Source: Altererythrobacter sp. (GTDB taxonomy: Bacteria; Pseudomonadota; Alphaproteobacteria; Sphingomonadales; Sphingomonadaceae). From it: a stretch of DNA of 64,000 nt. Positions 26,217 through 34,319 of this stretch are shown one piece after another. The DNA lies in assembly GCA_031178065.1 (NCBI GenBank), contig JAPSJS010000006.1, positions 1 through 64,000 of the forward strand, in the 5' to 3' direction. A program made the position numbers and the translations under genes. The stretch's first letter is position 1. Each line of letters starts with the position of its first letter. The notes below the pieces were generated by a model, which was given only the letters and a program-made list of their open reading frames with translations, was not told where the DNA came from and did no database searches.

Positions 26217-26672
26217 TCAGCCGCGCTTGCCGGCAATCCGGGCGATTTCCGCCTTCACCAGCCTTTCGACCATTTCGGGCAGGTTCCGGTCCAGCCATTC
26301 CGCCAGCATCGGGCGCAGCATGTCGCGCGCCAGCCCCTCGAGCGAGGTCTCGCCGGAACGGACGATCTGTGGCGGCACGCCCGGCTCCGCCAGCATGGCG
26401 AGTGCGGCGAGGTTCTCGCGCAGCGAATCGCGCACCGCATCGGTCGTCAGGGGCGAGCTCTCGTCATCGTCGTCCGCCTGTTCGACGAATTCGGCCGCAC
26501 CGAGGTCGAGGACCTCTTCCATGCCCCCTTCGCCGACCGGGCTGGGATTTGCCAAGCCCTCTTCCTCGCGCCGGCGGCGCGTCTCCGTCGCGATCGTGCG
26601 ATTGTCGCGCGCGATCACCTTCTTGATCGATTCGAGGATCTCCTCGACGGACGCTTCGCCCTGCTGACGCAT
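26217..26672 (-). CDS. popZ: PopZ/DUF2497 polar organising protein
   Basis: This 151-residue protein has the PopZ layout: a short N-terminal recruitment helix (EASVEEILESIKKVIARDN), an acidic disordered middle (about 40-85, with EQADDDDESS), and C-terminal oligomerisation helices (ARDMLRPMLAEWLDRNLPEMVERLVKAEIARIA). PopZ assembles a polar condensate that anchors centromeres and cell-cycle kinases. ATG 26672 gives the conserved N-terminus. It is last in a pcm-tolC-popZ run, 28 bp after tolC. Confidence 0.85.
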   Translation of the reverse strand: MRQQGEASVEEILESIKKVIARDNRTIATETRRRREEEGLANPSPVGEGGMEEVLDLGAAEFVEQADDDDESSPLTTDAVRDSLRENLAALAMLAEPGVPPQIVRSGETSLEGLARDMLRPMLAEWLDRNLPEMVERLVKAEIARIAGKRG

Positions 26673-26700
26673 GTTGCCGAGTACCCCGGGTTCCACCCGC

Positions 26701-28194
26701 TCAGTCGATTGCCGAGGCAGGCTGCGATTCACTGCCGGGAATCTCCGCATCCTGTGCGGGGATGTCAACGGTTCTCGTCGATTGCGGCACCGGGTCGGGA
26801 TCGCGGTCCCAGTCGAACCACTTGCCTTCGACCCGCTCGAAGTTGAGCTGCGGGTCGTAGAGCAGCCCTTCGCTATCCAGCCCCAGATCGCGCGCCTCGG
26901 CGCGGCCCATGGCGGCAAGCAGGCTGAATCCTGCGACGTAGGCGTTGCGCCGCGCGGTCACGAGCTCGACCTGGGCGTTCAGCAGTTCCTGCTCGGCATT
27001 GAGTACGTCGAGGATGGTGCGGTTGCCGATCGAATTTTCCGCGCGCACGCCTTCGAGGCTCAGGTCGGCGGCGGAGACGGCGGCCTGCGAGCTCTCGATG
27101 ATCGCGAGCGAGGCCTGCCAGCTCGAATAGGCGGCGCGGACCTGCGCGATCACGTCGCGCTCGGCGGCGATGATGTCCTCCAGCGCAGCCGAGGCGCGTG
27201 CTTGCGCCTGCCGCTGCAGCGCGGCGGGGCGCCCGCCCTGAAAGATCGGGATGGAGATCGAAACGCCGGCTTGCGCGCCCGAGGACGTCTGCGAGACGTC
27301 ATCGCGGGGAACCGTCGGATCGTCGACGATCGCGCCGCCGAGCGTGCCGAGGTAGTTGTCGTAAGTGTAGCCCGTGAACAGGGAAACGCGCGGCAGCCGG
27401 CCCGCGCCGGCGACCTCTATGTCGTATCCGGCTGCCTCGGCACGCTCGCGCGCCGCGATGAGGTCGGGATTGTTCTCCAGCGCCACGGCTACGGCCTCGT
27501 CCGGGGTGCTCGGCAGACCCGGCAGCGGCGGGGGCGGCTGCAGATCGGTCGGCGCCTGGCCGACGAGCGCGATGTAGTCCTCGCGTGCGGCGATCAGGTT
27601 CGCCTGGGCCGCCCGTAGGTCGCTTTGGGCGACTGCGAGGCGCGCTTCGGATTGTGCCACGTCGGTGCGCGTCAGATCGCCGATCTCGAACCGGTCGCTG
27701 GTCGCCTGCAGGTTGGTCGACAGCACGTCGACCTGATTGGCAGCGAGCCCGACGATCGCTTCATTACGGATCACGTCCATGTAGGCGGCGACGACCTGGT
27801 TGAAGACAGTCGATTCGGTGCCGCGCAGATCGGCTTGGCCGGCCTGGACCCGTTCCTCGGCCGCGCGCACGGCGTTCTTCACGGCGCCGCCCGAATAGAT
27901 CGGCACGCCGAGCTCGACGCCGAGGTTCACTGCGCGCTCGGGAGCGGCGAAGTTGGTCGAGCTCTGCTTGAGAAATTCGGTATACGTTCCGGTCGCACCG
28001 ATGTCAGGGCGCCCGGCGGACTTTTCGATCGGGACGTTCTCGTCGGTCGCGCGCTGCTGCGCCCGGGCCGACTGGAGGGTCGGATTGCCGCGATAGGCTT
28101 CGACCAGCGCCTCGCGCAGCGTGTCGGCGCTCGCCGGCGCAGCGACGAGCGTCGCCCCGGCCAGCAAGGCCAGCTTCGCCCCCCTCCTCCTCAT
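26701..28194 (-). CDS. tolC: TolC-family outer-membrane channel
   Basis: This 497-residue protein has a Sec signal (LALLAGATLVAAPASA) and the two repeated TolC/OEP modules: TLREALVEAYRGNPTLQSARAQ near residue 30 and TPDEAVAVALENNPDLIAARERAEAA near 230, with long coiled-coil helices. It forms the outer duct for type I secretion and RND efflux. ATG 28194 has GGAG 9 nt upstream and is preferred to ATG 28209, which would overlap the pcm stop. It could serve the adhesin at the window's left edge, but nothing shows this. Confidence 0.92.
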   Translation of the reverse strand: MRRRGAKLALLAGATLVAAPASADTLREALVEAYRGNPTLQSARAQQRATDENVPIEKSAGRPDIGATGTYTEFLKQSSTNFAAPERAVNLGVELGVPIYSGGAVKNAVRAAEERVQAGQADLRGTESTVFNQVVAAYMDVIRNEAIVGLAANQVDVLSTNLQATSDRFEIGDLTRTDVAQSEARLAVAQSDLRAAQANLIAAREDYIALVGQAPTDLQPPPPLPGLPSTPDEAVAVALENNPDLIAARERAEAAGYDIEVAGAGRLPRVSLFTGYTYDNYLGTLGGAIVDDPTVPRDDVSQTSSGAQAGVSISIPIFQGGRPAALQRQAQARASAALEDIIAAERDVIAQVRAAYSSWQASLAIIESSQAAVSAADLSLEGVRAENSIGNRTILDVLNAEQELLNAQVELVTARRNAYVAGFSLLAAMGRAEARDLGLDSEGLLYDPQLNFERVEGKWFDWDRDPDPVPQSTRTVDIPAQDAEIPGSESQPASAID

Positions 28195-28196
28195 TG

Positions 28197-28829
28197 TCAG
28201 AAGCTCCATCGTTTCGGCGCGTCGAACTGCCTCAGGCGCGGAATGCCCATCTCGGCCAGGCGGAGCCAGCCGATCGCGCTGCCCGCCGGGCGCCCCGCGG
28301 CGAGCCGGGTTACGCCATTCTCGACGAGGCCGGCCACGACTCGCCCGTCCTCCGCGAGGCGCCGGGTCAGCGTGTCGGGGAACTGCTCGACAGCCCCGTC
28401 GATGAGGATCAGCGAGAACGTGCCGCGCAGCGAGCCGAGCGCCTGTTCGGGCGCGATCGCCTTGATCGACTTGACCAGCGGATCGATCAGCGCCGGCAGA
28501 TAGCCGCTGCTGCCATCGACCACGAGAACCTCGTCGCTCGCTTCGGGGCGTGCTTCCTGCAGGGCCATTCCGTAGAACAACGGTGCGGCAATGTGCCCTC
28601 CATCGTCGAAGGCGATTCCGCGATCCATGTAGGCGACCCCGCGCGCGCCTTCCGGAACGTGCGCCTCGCGCGCCACGGCTGCCATGCGCTGGAGCACGCC
28701 AGCGTCGTTGACGCCGCTGGTACGGAGTTGGCTGTCGATCATCGCGCGGCGAGCGGCGGCGAAGCCGGCCTGAGCGGCGCTGGTCTGGCCGGCGCTGGTC
28801 TGTAAGGTGCGGGTTTCGGCAAGTGTCAT
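28197..28829 (-). CDS. pcm: Protein-L-isoaspartate O-methyltransferase family protein
   Basis: This 210-residue protein has PCMT features: ARRAMIDSQLRTSGVND at the N-terminus, PEGARGVAYMD, and SSGYLPALIDPLV where the SAM-binding motif I (VGSGSGY in typical enzymes) should be. That motif is weakened here to VDGSSGYL. The protein is upstream of, and 2 bp from, tolC. It may be a sequence-divergent repair methyltransferase or a degenerate paralogue. The ATG at 28829 lies just downstream of an operator-like inverted repeat. Confidence 0.75.
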   Translation of the reverse strand: MTLAETRTLQTSAGQTSAAQAGFAAARRAMIDSQLRTSGVNDAGVLQRMAAVAREAHVPEGARGVAYMDRGIAFDDGGHIAAPLFYGMALQEARPEASDEVLVVDGSSGYLPALIDPLVKSIKAIAPEQALGSLRGTFSLILIDGAVEQFPDTLTRRLAEDGRVVAGLVENGVTRLAAGRPAGSAIGWLRLAEMGIPRLRQFDAPKRWSF

Positions 28830-28844
28830 ATGGGCCTCGGCGCG

Positions 28845-28874
28845 CTGTATTACACGCTTAATACAGTTGGTCAA
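28845..28874 (-). promoter_or_regulatory. Promoter with overlapping operator for pcm-tolC-popZ
   Basis: On the minus strand TTGACC (28874-28869) is followed 16 bp later by TAATAC, a good sigma-70-type promoter. CTGTATT (28845-28851) and AATACAG (28860-28866) form a perfect 7-bp inverted repeat across the spacer and -10 box. A TetR- or MarR-type repressor bound here would block transcription. Confidence 0.55.
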
Positions 28875-28980
28875 TCGGGCATGGCTTTAGGCGTATCGCC
28901 TCGCCCGGCCAAGCGCTTTGACGCTAGGTGGGGAGCGCGCCTATGGGATTCGCCAATCGATAGGAAGGAACCTGGCTTCG

Positions 28981-30522
28981 ATGAGCGACTTTGATGGGCG
29001 GCCCCTCGTAACGATCCGCGAGGGGGACCTGATCGAGAGCGTGGCGGACGCGCTCCAGTACATCTCCTACTACCATCCGATGGACTATATCCGTGCGCTC
29101 GGCGCCGCCTACGAAGCGGAGCAGGGCCCGGCCGCGAAGGACGCGATCGCGCAGATCCTGACCAACAGCCGCATGTGCGCCGAAGGGCACCGGCCGATCT
29201 GCCAGGACACCGGGATCGTCAACGTCTTCATCAAGTGGGGGCAGGACTGCCGCCTCGATTCGCCCCGGAGCCTGCAGGACGTCGTCGACGAAGGGGTGCG
29301 GCGCGCCTACACCCACCCCGACAACAAGCTGCGCGCGTCGATCCTCGCCGATCCGGCTTTCACCCGCCGCAACACGCGCGATAATACGCCCTGCGTGCTC
29401 TCGGTCGAAATGGTGCCGGGGAGCACCGTGTCGGTCGACGTCGCGGCCAAGGGCGGCGGCAGCGAGAACAAGTCGAAGTTCAAGATGATGAACCCGAGTG
29501 ACAACATCGTCGCCTGGGTGCTCGAGCAGATCCCCTCGATGGGCGCCGGCTGGTGCCCGCCGGGCATGCTCGGGATCGGCATCGGCGGCACGGCGGAGCA
29601 TTGCGTCAAGCTCGCCAAGCAGAGCCTGATGGAACCGATCGACATGGCGCAGCTCAAGGCGCGCGGGCCGCAAAGCGATATCGAGCGGCTCCGGATCGAG
29701 ATCTACGACGCGGTGAACGCGCAAGGCGTCGGCGCACAGGGCCTCGGCGGGCTTTCGACGGTGCTCGACGTGAAGATCCTCGACGCCCCCTGTCACGCAG
29801 CGGGCAAGCCGGTGGCGATGATTCCGAACTGCGCGGCGACGCGCCACGCGCATTTCACGCTCGACGGCTCTGGGCCGACCTATCTCGAGCCGCCGAAGCT
29901 GGACGAATGGCCGGACGTGCACTGGAAGCCCGATGTGGCGGCCCGGCGCGTGAATCTCGACACGCTGACGAAGGAAGAAGTCGAAAGCTGGCAGCACGGC
30001 GACCGGTTGCTGCTTTCCGGAAAGATGCTCACGGGGCGCGATGCGGCGCACAAGCGCATTCACGACATGCTGGCGAAGGGCGAGAAGCTGCCGGTCGATT
30101 TTCACGGCCGCGCGATCTACTACGTCGGCCCGGTCGATCCCGTCCTGGGCGAGGTGGTCGGCCCTGCGGGCCCGACCACCGCGACGCGAATGGACAAGTT
30201 CACCGAGATGATGCTCGACCTCGGCCTGCTCGCGATGATCGGTAAGGCCGAGCGCGGGCATGATGCGGTTCAGGTGATCAGCCGCTTCAAGGTCGCGTAC
30301 CTGATGGCGACCGGCGGCGCGGCCTATCTCGTCGCGCGTGCGATCAAGGAAGCCAAGGTTGTCGCGTTCGAGGATCTCGGCATGGAGGCGATCTACGAGT
30401 TCACCGTCGAGGACATGCCGGTGACGGTCGCGGTCGATGCACAGGGCAACAACGTCCATACCCTCGCGCCGGCGCAGTGGAAGGAGCGGATCGCACGCGA
30501 GGGCCTGCTCGAGGGCGCGTGA
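28981..30522 (+). CDS. fumA: Fumarate hydratase, class I (iron-sulfur)
   Basis: This 513-residue enzyme of the TCA cycle reversibly hydrates fumarate to malate. It has both class I domains fused: an N-terminal domain with the [4Fe-4S] cysteines (RPICQDTGIVNVFIKWG, WCPPGMLGIGIGGT, MIPNCAATRHAHF) and a C-terminal swivelling domain (GRAIYYVGPVDPV...GPAGPTTATRMDKF). ATG 28981 with upstream AGGAAGG gives the standard N-terminus. It is oxygen-sensitive by family; no class II fumC is in the window. Confidence 0.94.
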   Translation: MSDFDGRPLVTIREGDLIESVADALQYISYYHPMDYIRALGAAYEAEQGPAAKDAIAQILTNSRMCAEGHRPICQDTGIVNVFIKWGQDCRLDSPRSLQDVVDEGVRRAYTHPDNKLRASILADPAFTRRNTRDNTPCVLSVEMVPGSTVSVDVAAKGGGSENKSKFKMMNPSDNIVAWVLEQIPSMGAGWCPPGMLGIGIGGTAEHCVKLAKQSLMEPIDMAQLKARGPQSDIERLRIEIYDAVNAQGVGAQGLGGLSTVLDVKILDAPCHAAGKPVAMIPNCAATRHAHFTLDGSGPTYLEPPKLDEWPDVHWKPDVAARRVNLDTLTKEEVESWQHGDRLLLSGKMLTGRDAAHKRIHDMLAKGEKLPVDFHGRAIYYVGPVDPVLGEVVGPAGPTTATRMDKFTEMMLDLGLLAMIGKAERGHDAVQVISRFKVAYLMATGGAAYLVARAIKEAKVVAFEDLGMEAIYEFTVEDMPVTVAVDAQGNNVHTLAPAQWKERIAREGLLEGA

Positions 30523-30606
30523 CGGCTGTTCGACGAAGCGCAGAAGCGTTCCGACGACCGCGCTGGTCGGGCGGGACCGTTCGCGGCTAGAGCGAAAGTC
30601 CGGATC

Positions 30607-31845
30607 ATGGCTCGACAGATATCCTCCGAAGACCGCACCCGCGTGCCGGTCGTCACCGTCCTCGCTTCGATGACCGGGTTGTGGCTGTGCTACCTCGTGC
30701 TCACCACCGTGCGCGGCACTATTCTCGGGTTCGAGCCACACGCGGAAATGCTCTGGCGCCGCGGCGTCGTCACGCTGGTCGGCATCGGTATGACGATACT
30801 GCTGTGGGCGATCCTCCGGCTGTTCGACGATCGCGCCTTGTGGATGAAGATTCTCGCCGCGGTGTTGGTGGCCATTCCGATCTCGATCCCGATCGCGCAG
30901 ACCAACCAGTGGATCTTCGCCGACATCCAGCGCCAGGTGGAAAAAAACTACGGCGAGGAGCGCGGGATCAATATTCGCCGTGACGAGGCCGGGAATCTCC
31001 TGGTCGATATCCCGCCCGAGCGGTTCCATGATCTGACCGGCCTGGGAGTCCGCGACGGGGTTGCGGCGACAGCGCCAACCAGCGTCATGATCGCCCCCGC
31101 TCCGTCCAAGGTCGACCAGTGGCTGCAGGTCGTCGATATCGCGCTGGGGCGCTATTTCCTCCTGCTCGCCTGGGCTTCGCTCTATTTCGCGATGGTTGCC
31201 GGCGCGCAGGCGCGGGCGGCAGAGCGGCGTGAGGAGCGGTTCCGCAGCGCCGCCAAGGCGGCCGAGCTTCGGTCGCTGCGTTACCAGGTCAATCCGCATT
31301 TCCTGTTCAATACCCTGAACTCGCTGTCCGCCCTGGTCATGACGGGCAAGGCCGAGCGCGCCGAGACGATGATCCAGACGATCTCGACCTTCTACCGCCA
31401 TAGCCTCGCGGACGACCCGACCGGCGACGTCGCATTGACCGACGAGTTCGAGCTGCAGCGCCAGTATCTCGCGATCGAGGCGGTTCGCTTCCCTGATCGG
31501 CTCGCGGCCGTGTTCGACTTGCCGGAGGAGCTCGCCGAGGCGCGCGTGCCGGGCATGATCCTGCAGCCGCTGGTCGAGAATTCGGTCAAATACGCTGTCG
31601 CCCCACACAAGGCGCCGGTGACGATCCGCATTGCCGCGCGCGAGGACTACGGTCGGCTGGCGATCACCGTCGAGGACGACGGGCCCGGTGCATCGCACGC
31701 CTGCGATTCGGGCTTCGGCATCGGCCTCGCAAACGTCCGCGACCGCCTCCAGGCCCGCTTCGGCAATGAGGCGACAGTCACCTCCGGCCCGGTCGATGGT
31801 GGCTATCTCACCGAAATCCGCATTCCGCTGGTGAATCATGGCTGA
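30607..31845 (+). CDS. LytS-type sensor histidine kinase (first pair)
   Basis: This 412-residue membrane kinase has about four hydrophobic segments (18-40, 52-72, 79-100, 178-200) with a large periplasmic loop between the third and fourth. The His-kinase domain carries His231 in LRYQVNPHFLFNTLNSL, typical of the LytS/YehU class, and the ATPase motifs ILQPLVENSVKYAV, DDGPG and GIGLANVRDRL. It overlaps the response regulator gene by 8 bp, so the two form one system. The signal is not deducible. Confidence 0.92.
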   Translation: MARQISSEDRTRVPVVTVLASMTGLWLCYLVLTTVRGTILGFEPHAEMLWRRGVVTLVGIGMTILLWAILRLFDDRALWMKILAAVLVAIPISIPIAQTNQWIFADIQRQVEKNYGEERGINIRRDEAGNLLVDIPPERFHDLTGLGVRDGVAATAPTSVMIAPAPSKVDQWLQVVDIALGRYFLLLAWASLYFAMVAGAQARAAERREERFRSAAKAAELRSLRYQVNPHFLFNTLNSLSALVMTGKAERAETMIQTISTFYRHSLADDPTGDVALTDEFELQRQYLAIEAVRFPDRLAAVFDLPEELAEARVPGMILQPLVENSVKYAVAPHKAPVTIRIAAREDYGRLAITVEDDGPGASHACDSGFGIGLANVRDRLQARFGNEATVTSGPVDGGYLTEIRIPLVNHG

Positions 31846-32578
31846 CCACAAAGACACCGAACCGCTGCGCACCCTGATCGTCGACGACGAGCCGCTCGCC
31901 GTCGAACGCATGCAGGTGATCTGCGCCAAGCTGCCGCAACTGGCCGTGGTCGGCACGGCGAGCGACGGGGCCGCCGCGCTGCGGCTGATCGAGGCGCTGA
32001 CGCCCGACCTCGTCCTGCTCGACATGACGATGCCGGAGGTCGACGGGCTTGCCGTGGCGCGCAAGCTGGCGGAGCGGGACCGGCGGCCGGCAGTGATCTT
32101 CGTCACCGCGCACGATCACTTCGCGGTCGAGGCGTTCGATCTCGATGCGGTCGACTACGTTCTCAAGCCCGTCGCGCACGACCGGCTGGCACGCGCCATC
32201 GAACGCGCGGTCTCGCGCGGTGCGCGCCCGACGCGTGGCGAAAGCCGGTGGCTGAGGGAACTGTGGGTGCCGCATCGTTCCGAACTGCTGCGGGTCGACG
32301 TCGATCAGGTCCACCGGATCGATGCCGAGCGCGATTACGTGCGCCTTCATCTCGGCGATCGCAGCTATCTGCTGCTGCAGACGATTGCGGGATTGGAAGA
32401 GCGGCTCGATCCGGCGGCGTTCATCCGCATCCACCGGTCCACGATCCTGCGCAAGGATCGCATCCGCGGTCTGCGCCACGACGGACTGGGGGTATGGTCG
32501 GCTGAACTCGAAGGCGGTGACGCCCTGCGGATCGGACGGACCTATCTGCCGAAGGTCAAGGCGATGGCAGGCCGCTAG
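31838..32578 (+). CDS. LytTR response regulator (first pair)
   Basis: This 246-residue protein has a receiver domain (about 8-125) with phospho-acceptor Asp62 in LVLLDMTMPEVDG and Lys in DYVLKPV, then a LytTR DNA-binding domain (about 140-245; IDAERDYVRLHLGDRSYLL and FIRIHRSTILRKD). LytTR regulators bind pairs of direct repeats; none was identified nearby. It is followed by a perfect 13-bp hairpin. Confidence 0.92.
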   Translation: MADHKDTEPLRTLIVDDEPLAVERMQVICAKLPQLAVVGTASDGAAALRLIEALTPDLVLLDMTMPEVDGLAVARKLAERDRRPAVIFVTAHDHFAVEAFDLDAVDYVLKPVAHDRLARAIERAVSRGARPTRGESRWLRELWVPHRSELLRVDVDQVHRIDAERDYVRLHLGDRSYLLLQTIAGLEERLDPAAFIRIHRSTILRKDRIRGLRHDGLGVWSAELEGGDALRIGRTYLPKVKAMAGR

Positions 32579-32597
32579 CTGCCGTCCAGACGCAAGT

Positions 32598-32632
32598 CGG
32601 CCCGAACCGGGGGACTGAACCGGTTCGGGCCG
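32598..32632. terminator. 13-bp hairpin between convergent genes
   Basis: CGGCCCGAACCGG (32598-32610) and CCGGTTCGGGCCG (32620-32632) pair perfectly around a 9-nt loop, between the response regulator stop (32578) and the UrcA stop (32653). There is no T tract on either strand, so it may stop RNA polymerase inefficiently or protect 3' ends from both directions. Confidence 0.6.
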
Positions 32633-32652
32633 AGCAGCGGCTGTGGAGTGTT

Positions 32653-32949
32653 TCAGCCGCCGAGCCGGTGCCGGTCGACGATGGCGGCGAATTGCTTCTG
32701 CGCCTGCTTCTTCGTCTCGGTGTAGCATTGCCGGGCCTCGCGCGAGACGATGCGTGTACCGGTTCTCGTCTGGTTCATTCCGCAGAAATCGCGCACCGCG
32801 CTCTCGATGCGGTGATCGAGCGTCTTCTGCCCTTCGGCCGAGGCGAGGTTCAGATCCTTGTAGGGAATGGACAGGCTTTCCGCGACAGCCGGGCTGGCAG
32901 CCGCGCCGAGAACGGCGGCTGCGGTCATGGCGATAAGGTGGCGTTTCAT
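32653..32949 (-). CDS. UrcA-family small secreted protein
   Basis: This 98-residue protein has a Sec signal (AAAVLGAAASPAVA) and a helical mature part with two conserved cysteines (AVRDFCGMN and ARQCYTET) likely to form a disulfide. The family is widespread in Caulobacterales and Sphingomonadales, named for a uranium-responsive Caulobacter gene; its function is unknown. Its leader contains a 16-bp hairpin directly upstream of the ribosome-binding site. Confidence 0.85.
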   Translation of the reverse strand: MKRHLIAMTAAAVLGAAASPAVAESLSIPYKDLNLASAEGQKTLDHRIESAVRDFCGMNQTRTGTRIVSREARQCYTETKKQAQKQFAAIVDRHRLGG

Positions 32950-32963
32950 GGTTCGTGTCCTCC

Positions 32964-33009
32964 ATCTTGCGAGAGGGCCGTGTGAGGGGAGAAGGCCCTC
33001 TCGCAAGAT
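32964..33009 (-). promoter_or_regulatory. 16-bp leader hairpin abutting the UrcA-family ribosome-binding site
   Basis: ATCTTGCGAGAGGGCC (32964-32979) and GGCCCTCTCGCAAGAT (32994-33009) are perfect inverse complements with a 14-nt loop. In the mRNA the 3' arm ends directly against GGAGG, 15 nt before the UrcA-family ATG. The loop reads TTCTCCCCTCACAC and could pair with that GGAGG. It may control translation, or be a protein-binding palindrome. Confidence 0.6.
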
Positions 33010-33159
33010 CGATGGATACGCCTGCCGGGCCATGTCCGCGCGCGTCCATCGACTGCGTGCCGCCAACCGTCGACCGGGGATGCGCCCTCCCGACCGATGC
33101 ACCGAACCGCCCGACGAACCGCGTTTGGCAAGCGACCGGCGCTGGTGCATGATGCGGTG

Positions 33160-33426
33160 ATGGTCGTGATCCTCATCTTCATTCTCGGGATCGGAAACTT
33201 CGCCTTGCACAAGGCGGTGCTCGAAAGCGGCCATCCGCTCCTCGGCCGGATGCCGTGGTTCGTGCACATGCTCGGCGGTCGGATCACGCTGGTGACCGAA
33301 TTCCTCGTGCTGCTCGCCGCAATGCTGCTGGTAGCCAACGGCTGGCCGGCGCTGGCCTGGGCCTATCTGCTCTACACCGCGCTCAACATGGCTTCGGCCT
33401 GGCTGATCCTGAGCGGCCGGGTCTGA
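33160..33426 (+). CDS. Small integral membrane protein, unknown
   Basis: This 88-residue protein begins MVVILIFILGIGNFALHK and has three hydrophobic segments (about 2-22, 43-60, 66-84). I do not recognise the family. An in-frame ATG at 33097 would add 21 basic residues, but neither start has a clear ribosome-binding site; 33160 gives a normal membrane-protein N-terminus. It is 38 bp before the lipid-kinase gene and probably co-transcribed. Confidence 0.65.
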   Translation: MVVILIFILGIGNFALHKAVLESGHPLLGRMPWFVHMLGGRITLVTEFLVLLAAMLLVANGWPALAWAYLLYTALNMASAWLILSGRV

Positions 33427-33464
33427 GCGCCGGAACGCATGGCCGCTTCCGGCGCTATCGGGTC

Positions 33465-34319
33465 ATGAAGGAAGCGCGCCCGATCTGGCTGATCGCCAAC
33501 CCCGCAAGCGGCAGCAACAGCCCGGCCGCGGTGGAGGCGCTGGAGACCTGCTGCGGCGACAACGGCTTTGCACTCGAACGGCGCATAGCCTTTCCGGATG
33601 AACCACTGCCCGATGCTGCCGCGCTCGACGCGGCCGGCGTCGAGACGCTGGCGATCTACGCCGGCGACGGGACGGTCAACGCCGCGGTAACGGGCCTCTA
33701 CGGTTGGAGCGGAGCGATTCTCGTGCTGCCCGGCGGAACGATGAACCTGCTGGCCAAGCGGCTCCACGGAGAATCGCCGACCGAGGAGATTGTCGCCCGC
33801 GCCGGCGCGGGCGCCGCGCGGCGGGTGAGGCCGATGGTGGCACGGACGGCTCACGGCGATGCGCTGGCGGGCCTGCTCGCCGGGCCAGGCACCGCCTGGT
33901 ATGCCGTGCGCGAGGCTCTGCGCGACGTCGACATCGCCGCCGCTGCCGAAAGTGCGGGGGAGGCGCTTGCGGAAACCACCGGCGGTTCGATGCTGCGCTG
34001 CGTCAAGCCCCGCTTCGGCTCCGACGACGGCTACCCTCTGATCGAGATCACCCCCGGCCAGTGGGGCCTTCAGATCGACGCCTATCATGCTGAGAACGCG
34101 GGCGAATTCCTCCAGCAGGGCTGGGCGCTCCTGCGCCGCCAGTTCCGCGAGGGGCCGCACGACCGGCTGGGGCTGGTCGACCGCCTCGAAGTAGCCGACC
34201 GCGACGGCGAGCCGATCGGCCTCCTAATCGACGGCGAACACGCACAAGGGCGTGCGCACGAGGAATTCACCGTGGCCGCGTGCGAGGTCGATCTGCTAGC
34301 AACAGAGAATGGCTGCTGA
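33465..34319 (+). CDS. Diacylglycerol/lipid kinase catalytic-domain protein
   Basis: This 284-residue protein has DAGK-family catalytic motifs: IANPASGSNS near residue 10, YAGDGTVNAAV in the nucleotide loop (usually GGDGT), and LPGGTMNLLAK. The C-terminal beta-sandwich is present but divergent, with IGLLIDGE in place of the usual DGE region. It likely phosphorylates a lipid at the inner membrane. It overlaps the metallophosphoesterase gene by 11 bp. Confidence 0.82.
   Translation: MKEARPIWLIANPASGSNSPAAVEALETCCGDNGFALERRIAFPDEPLPDAAALDAAGVETLAIYAGDGTVNAAVTGLYGWSGAILVLPGGTMNLLAKRLHGESPTEEIVARAGAGAARRVRPMVARTAHGDALAGLLAGPGTAWYAVREALRDVDIAAAAESAGEALAETTGGSMLRCVKPRFGSDDGYPLIEITPGQWGLQIDAYHAENAGEFLQQGWALLRRQFREGPHDRLGLVDRLEVADRDGEPIGLLIDGEHAQGRAHEEFTVAACEVDLLATENGC

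Noticed and set aside
28924-32106. Minus-strand open frame of 1060 codons opposite fumarase and the LytS/LytTR genes
   Set aside because: Antisense shadow of three well-recognised genes.
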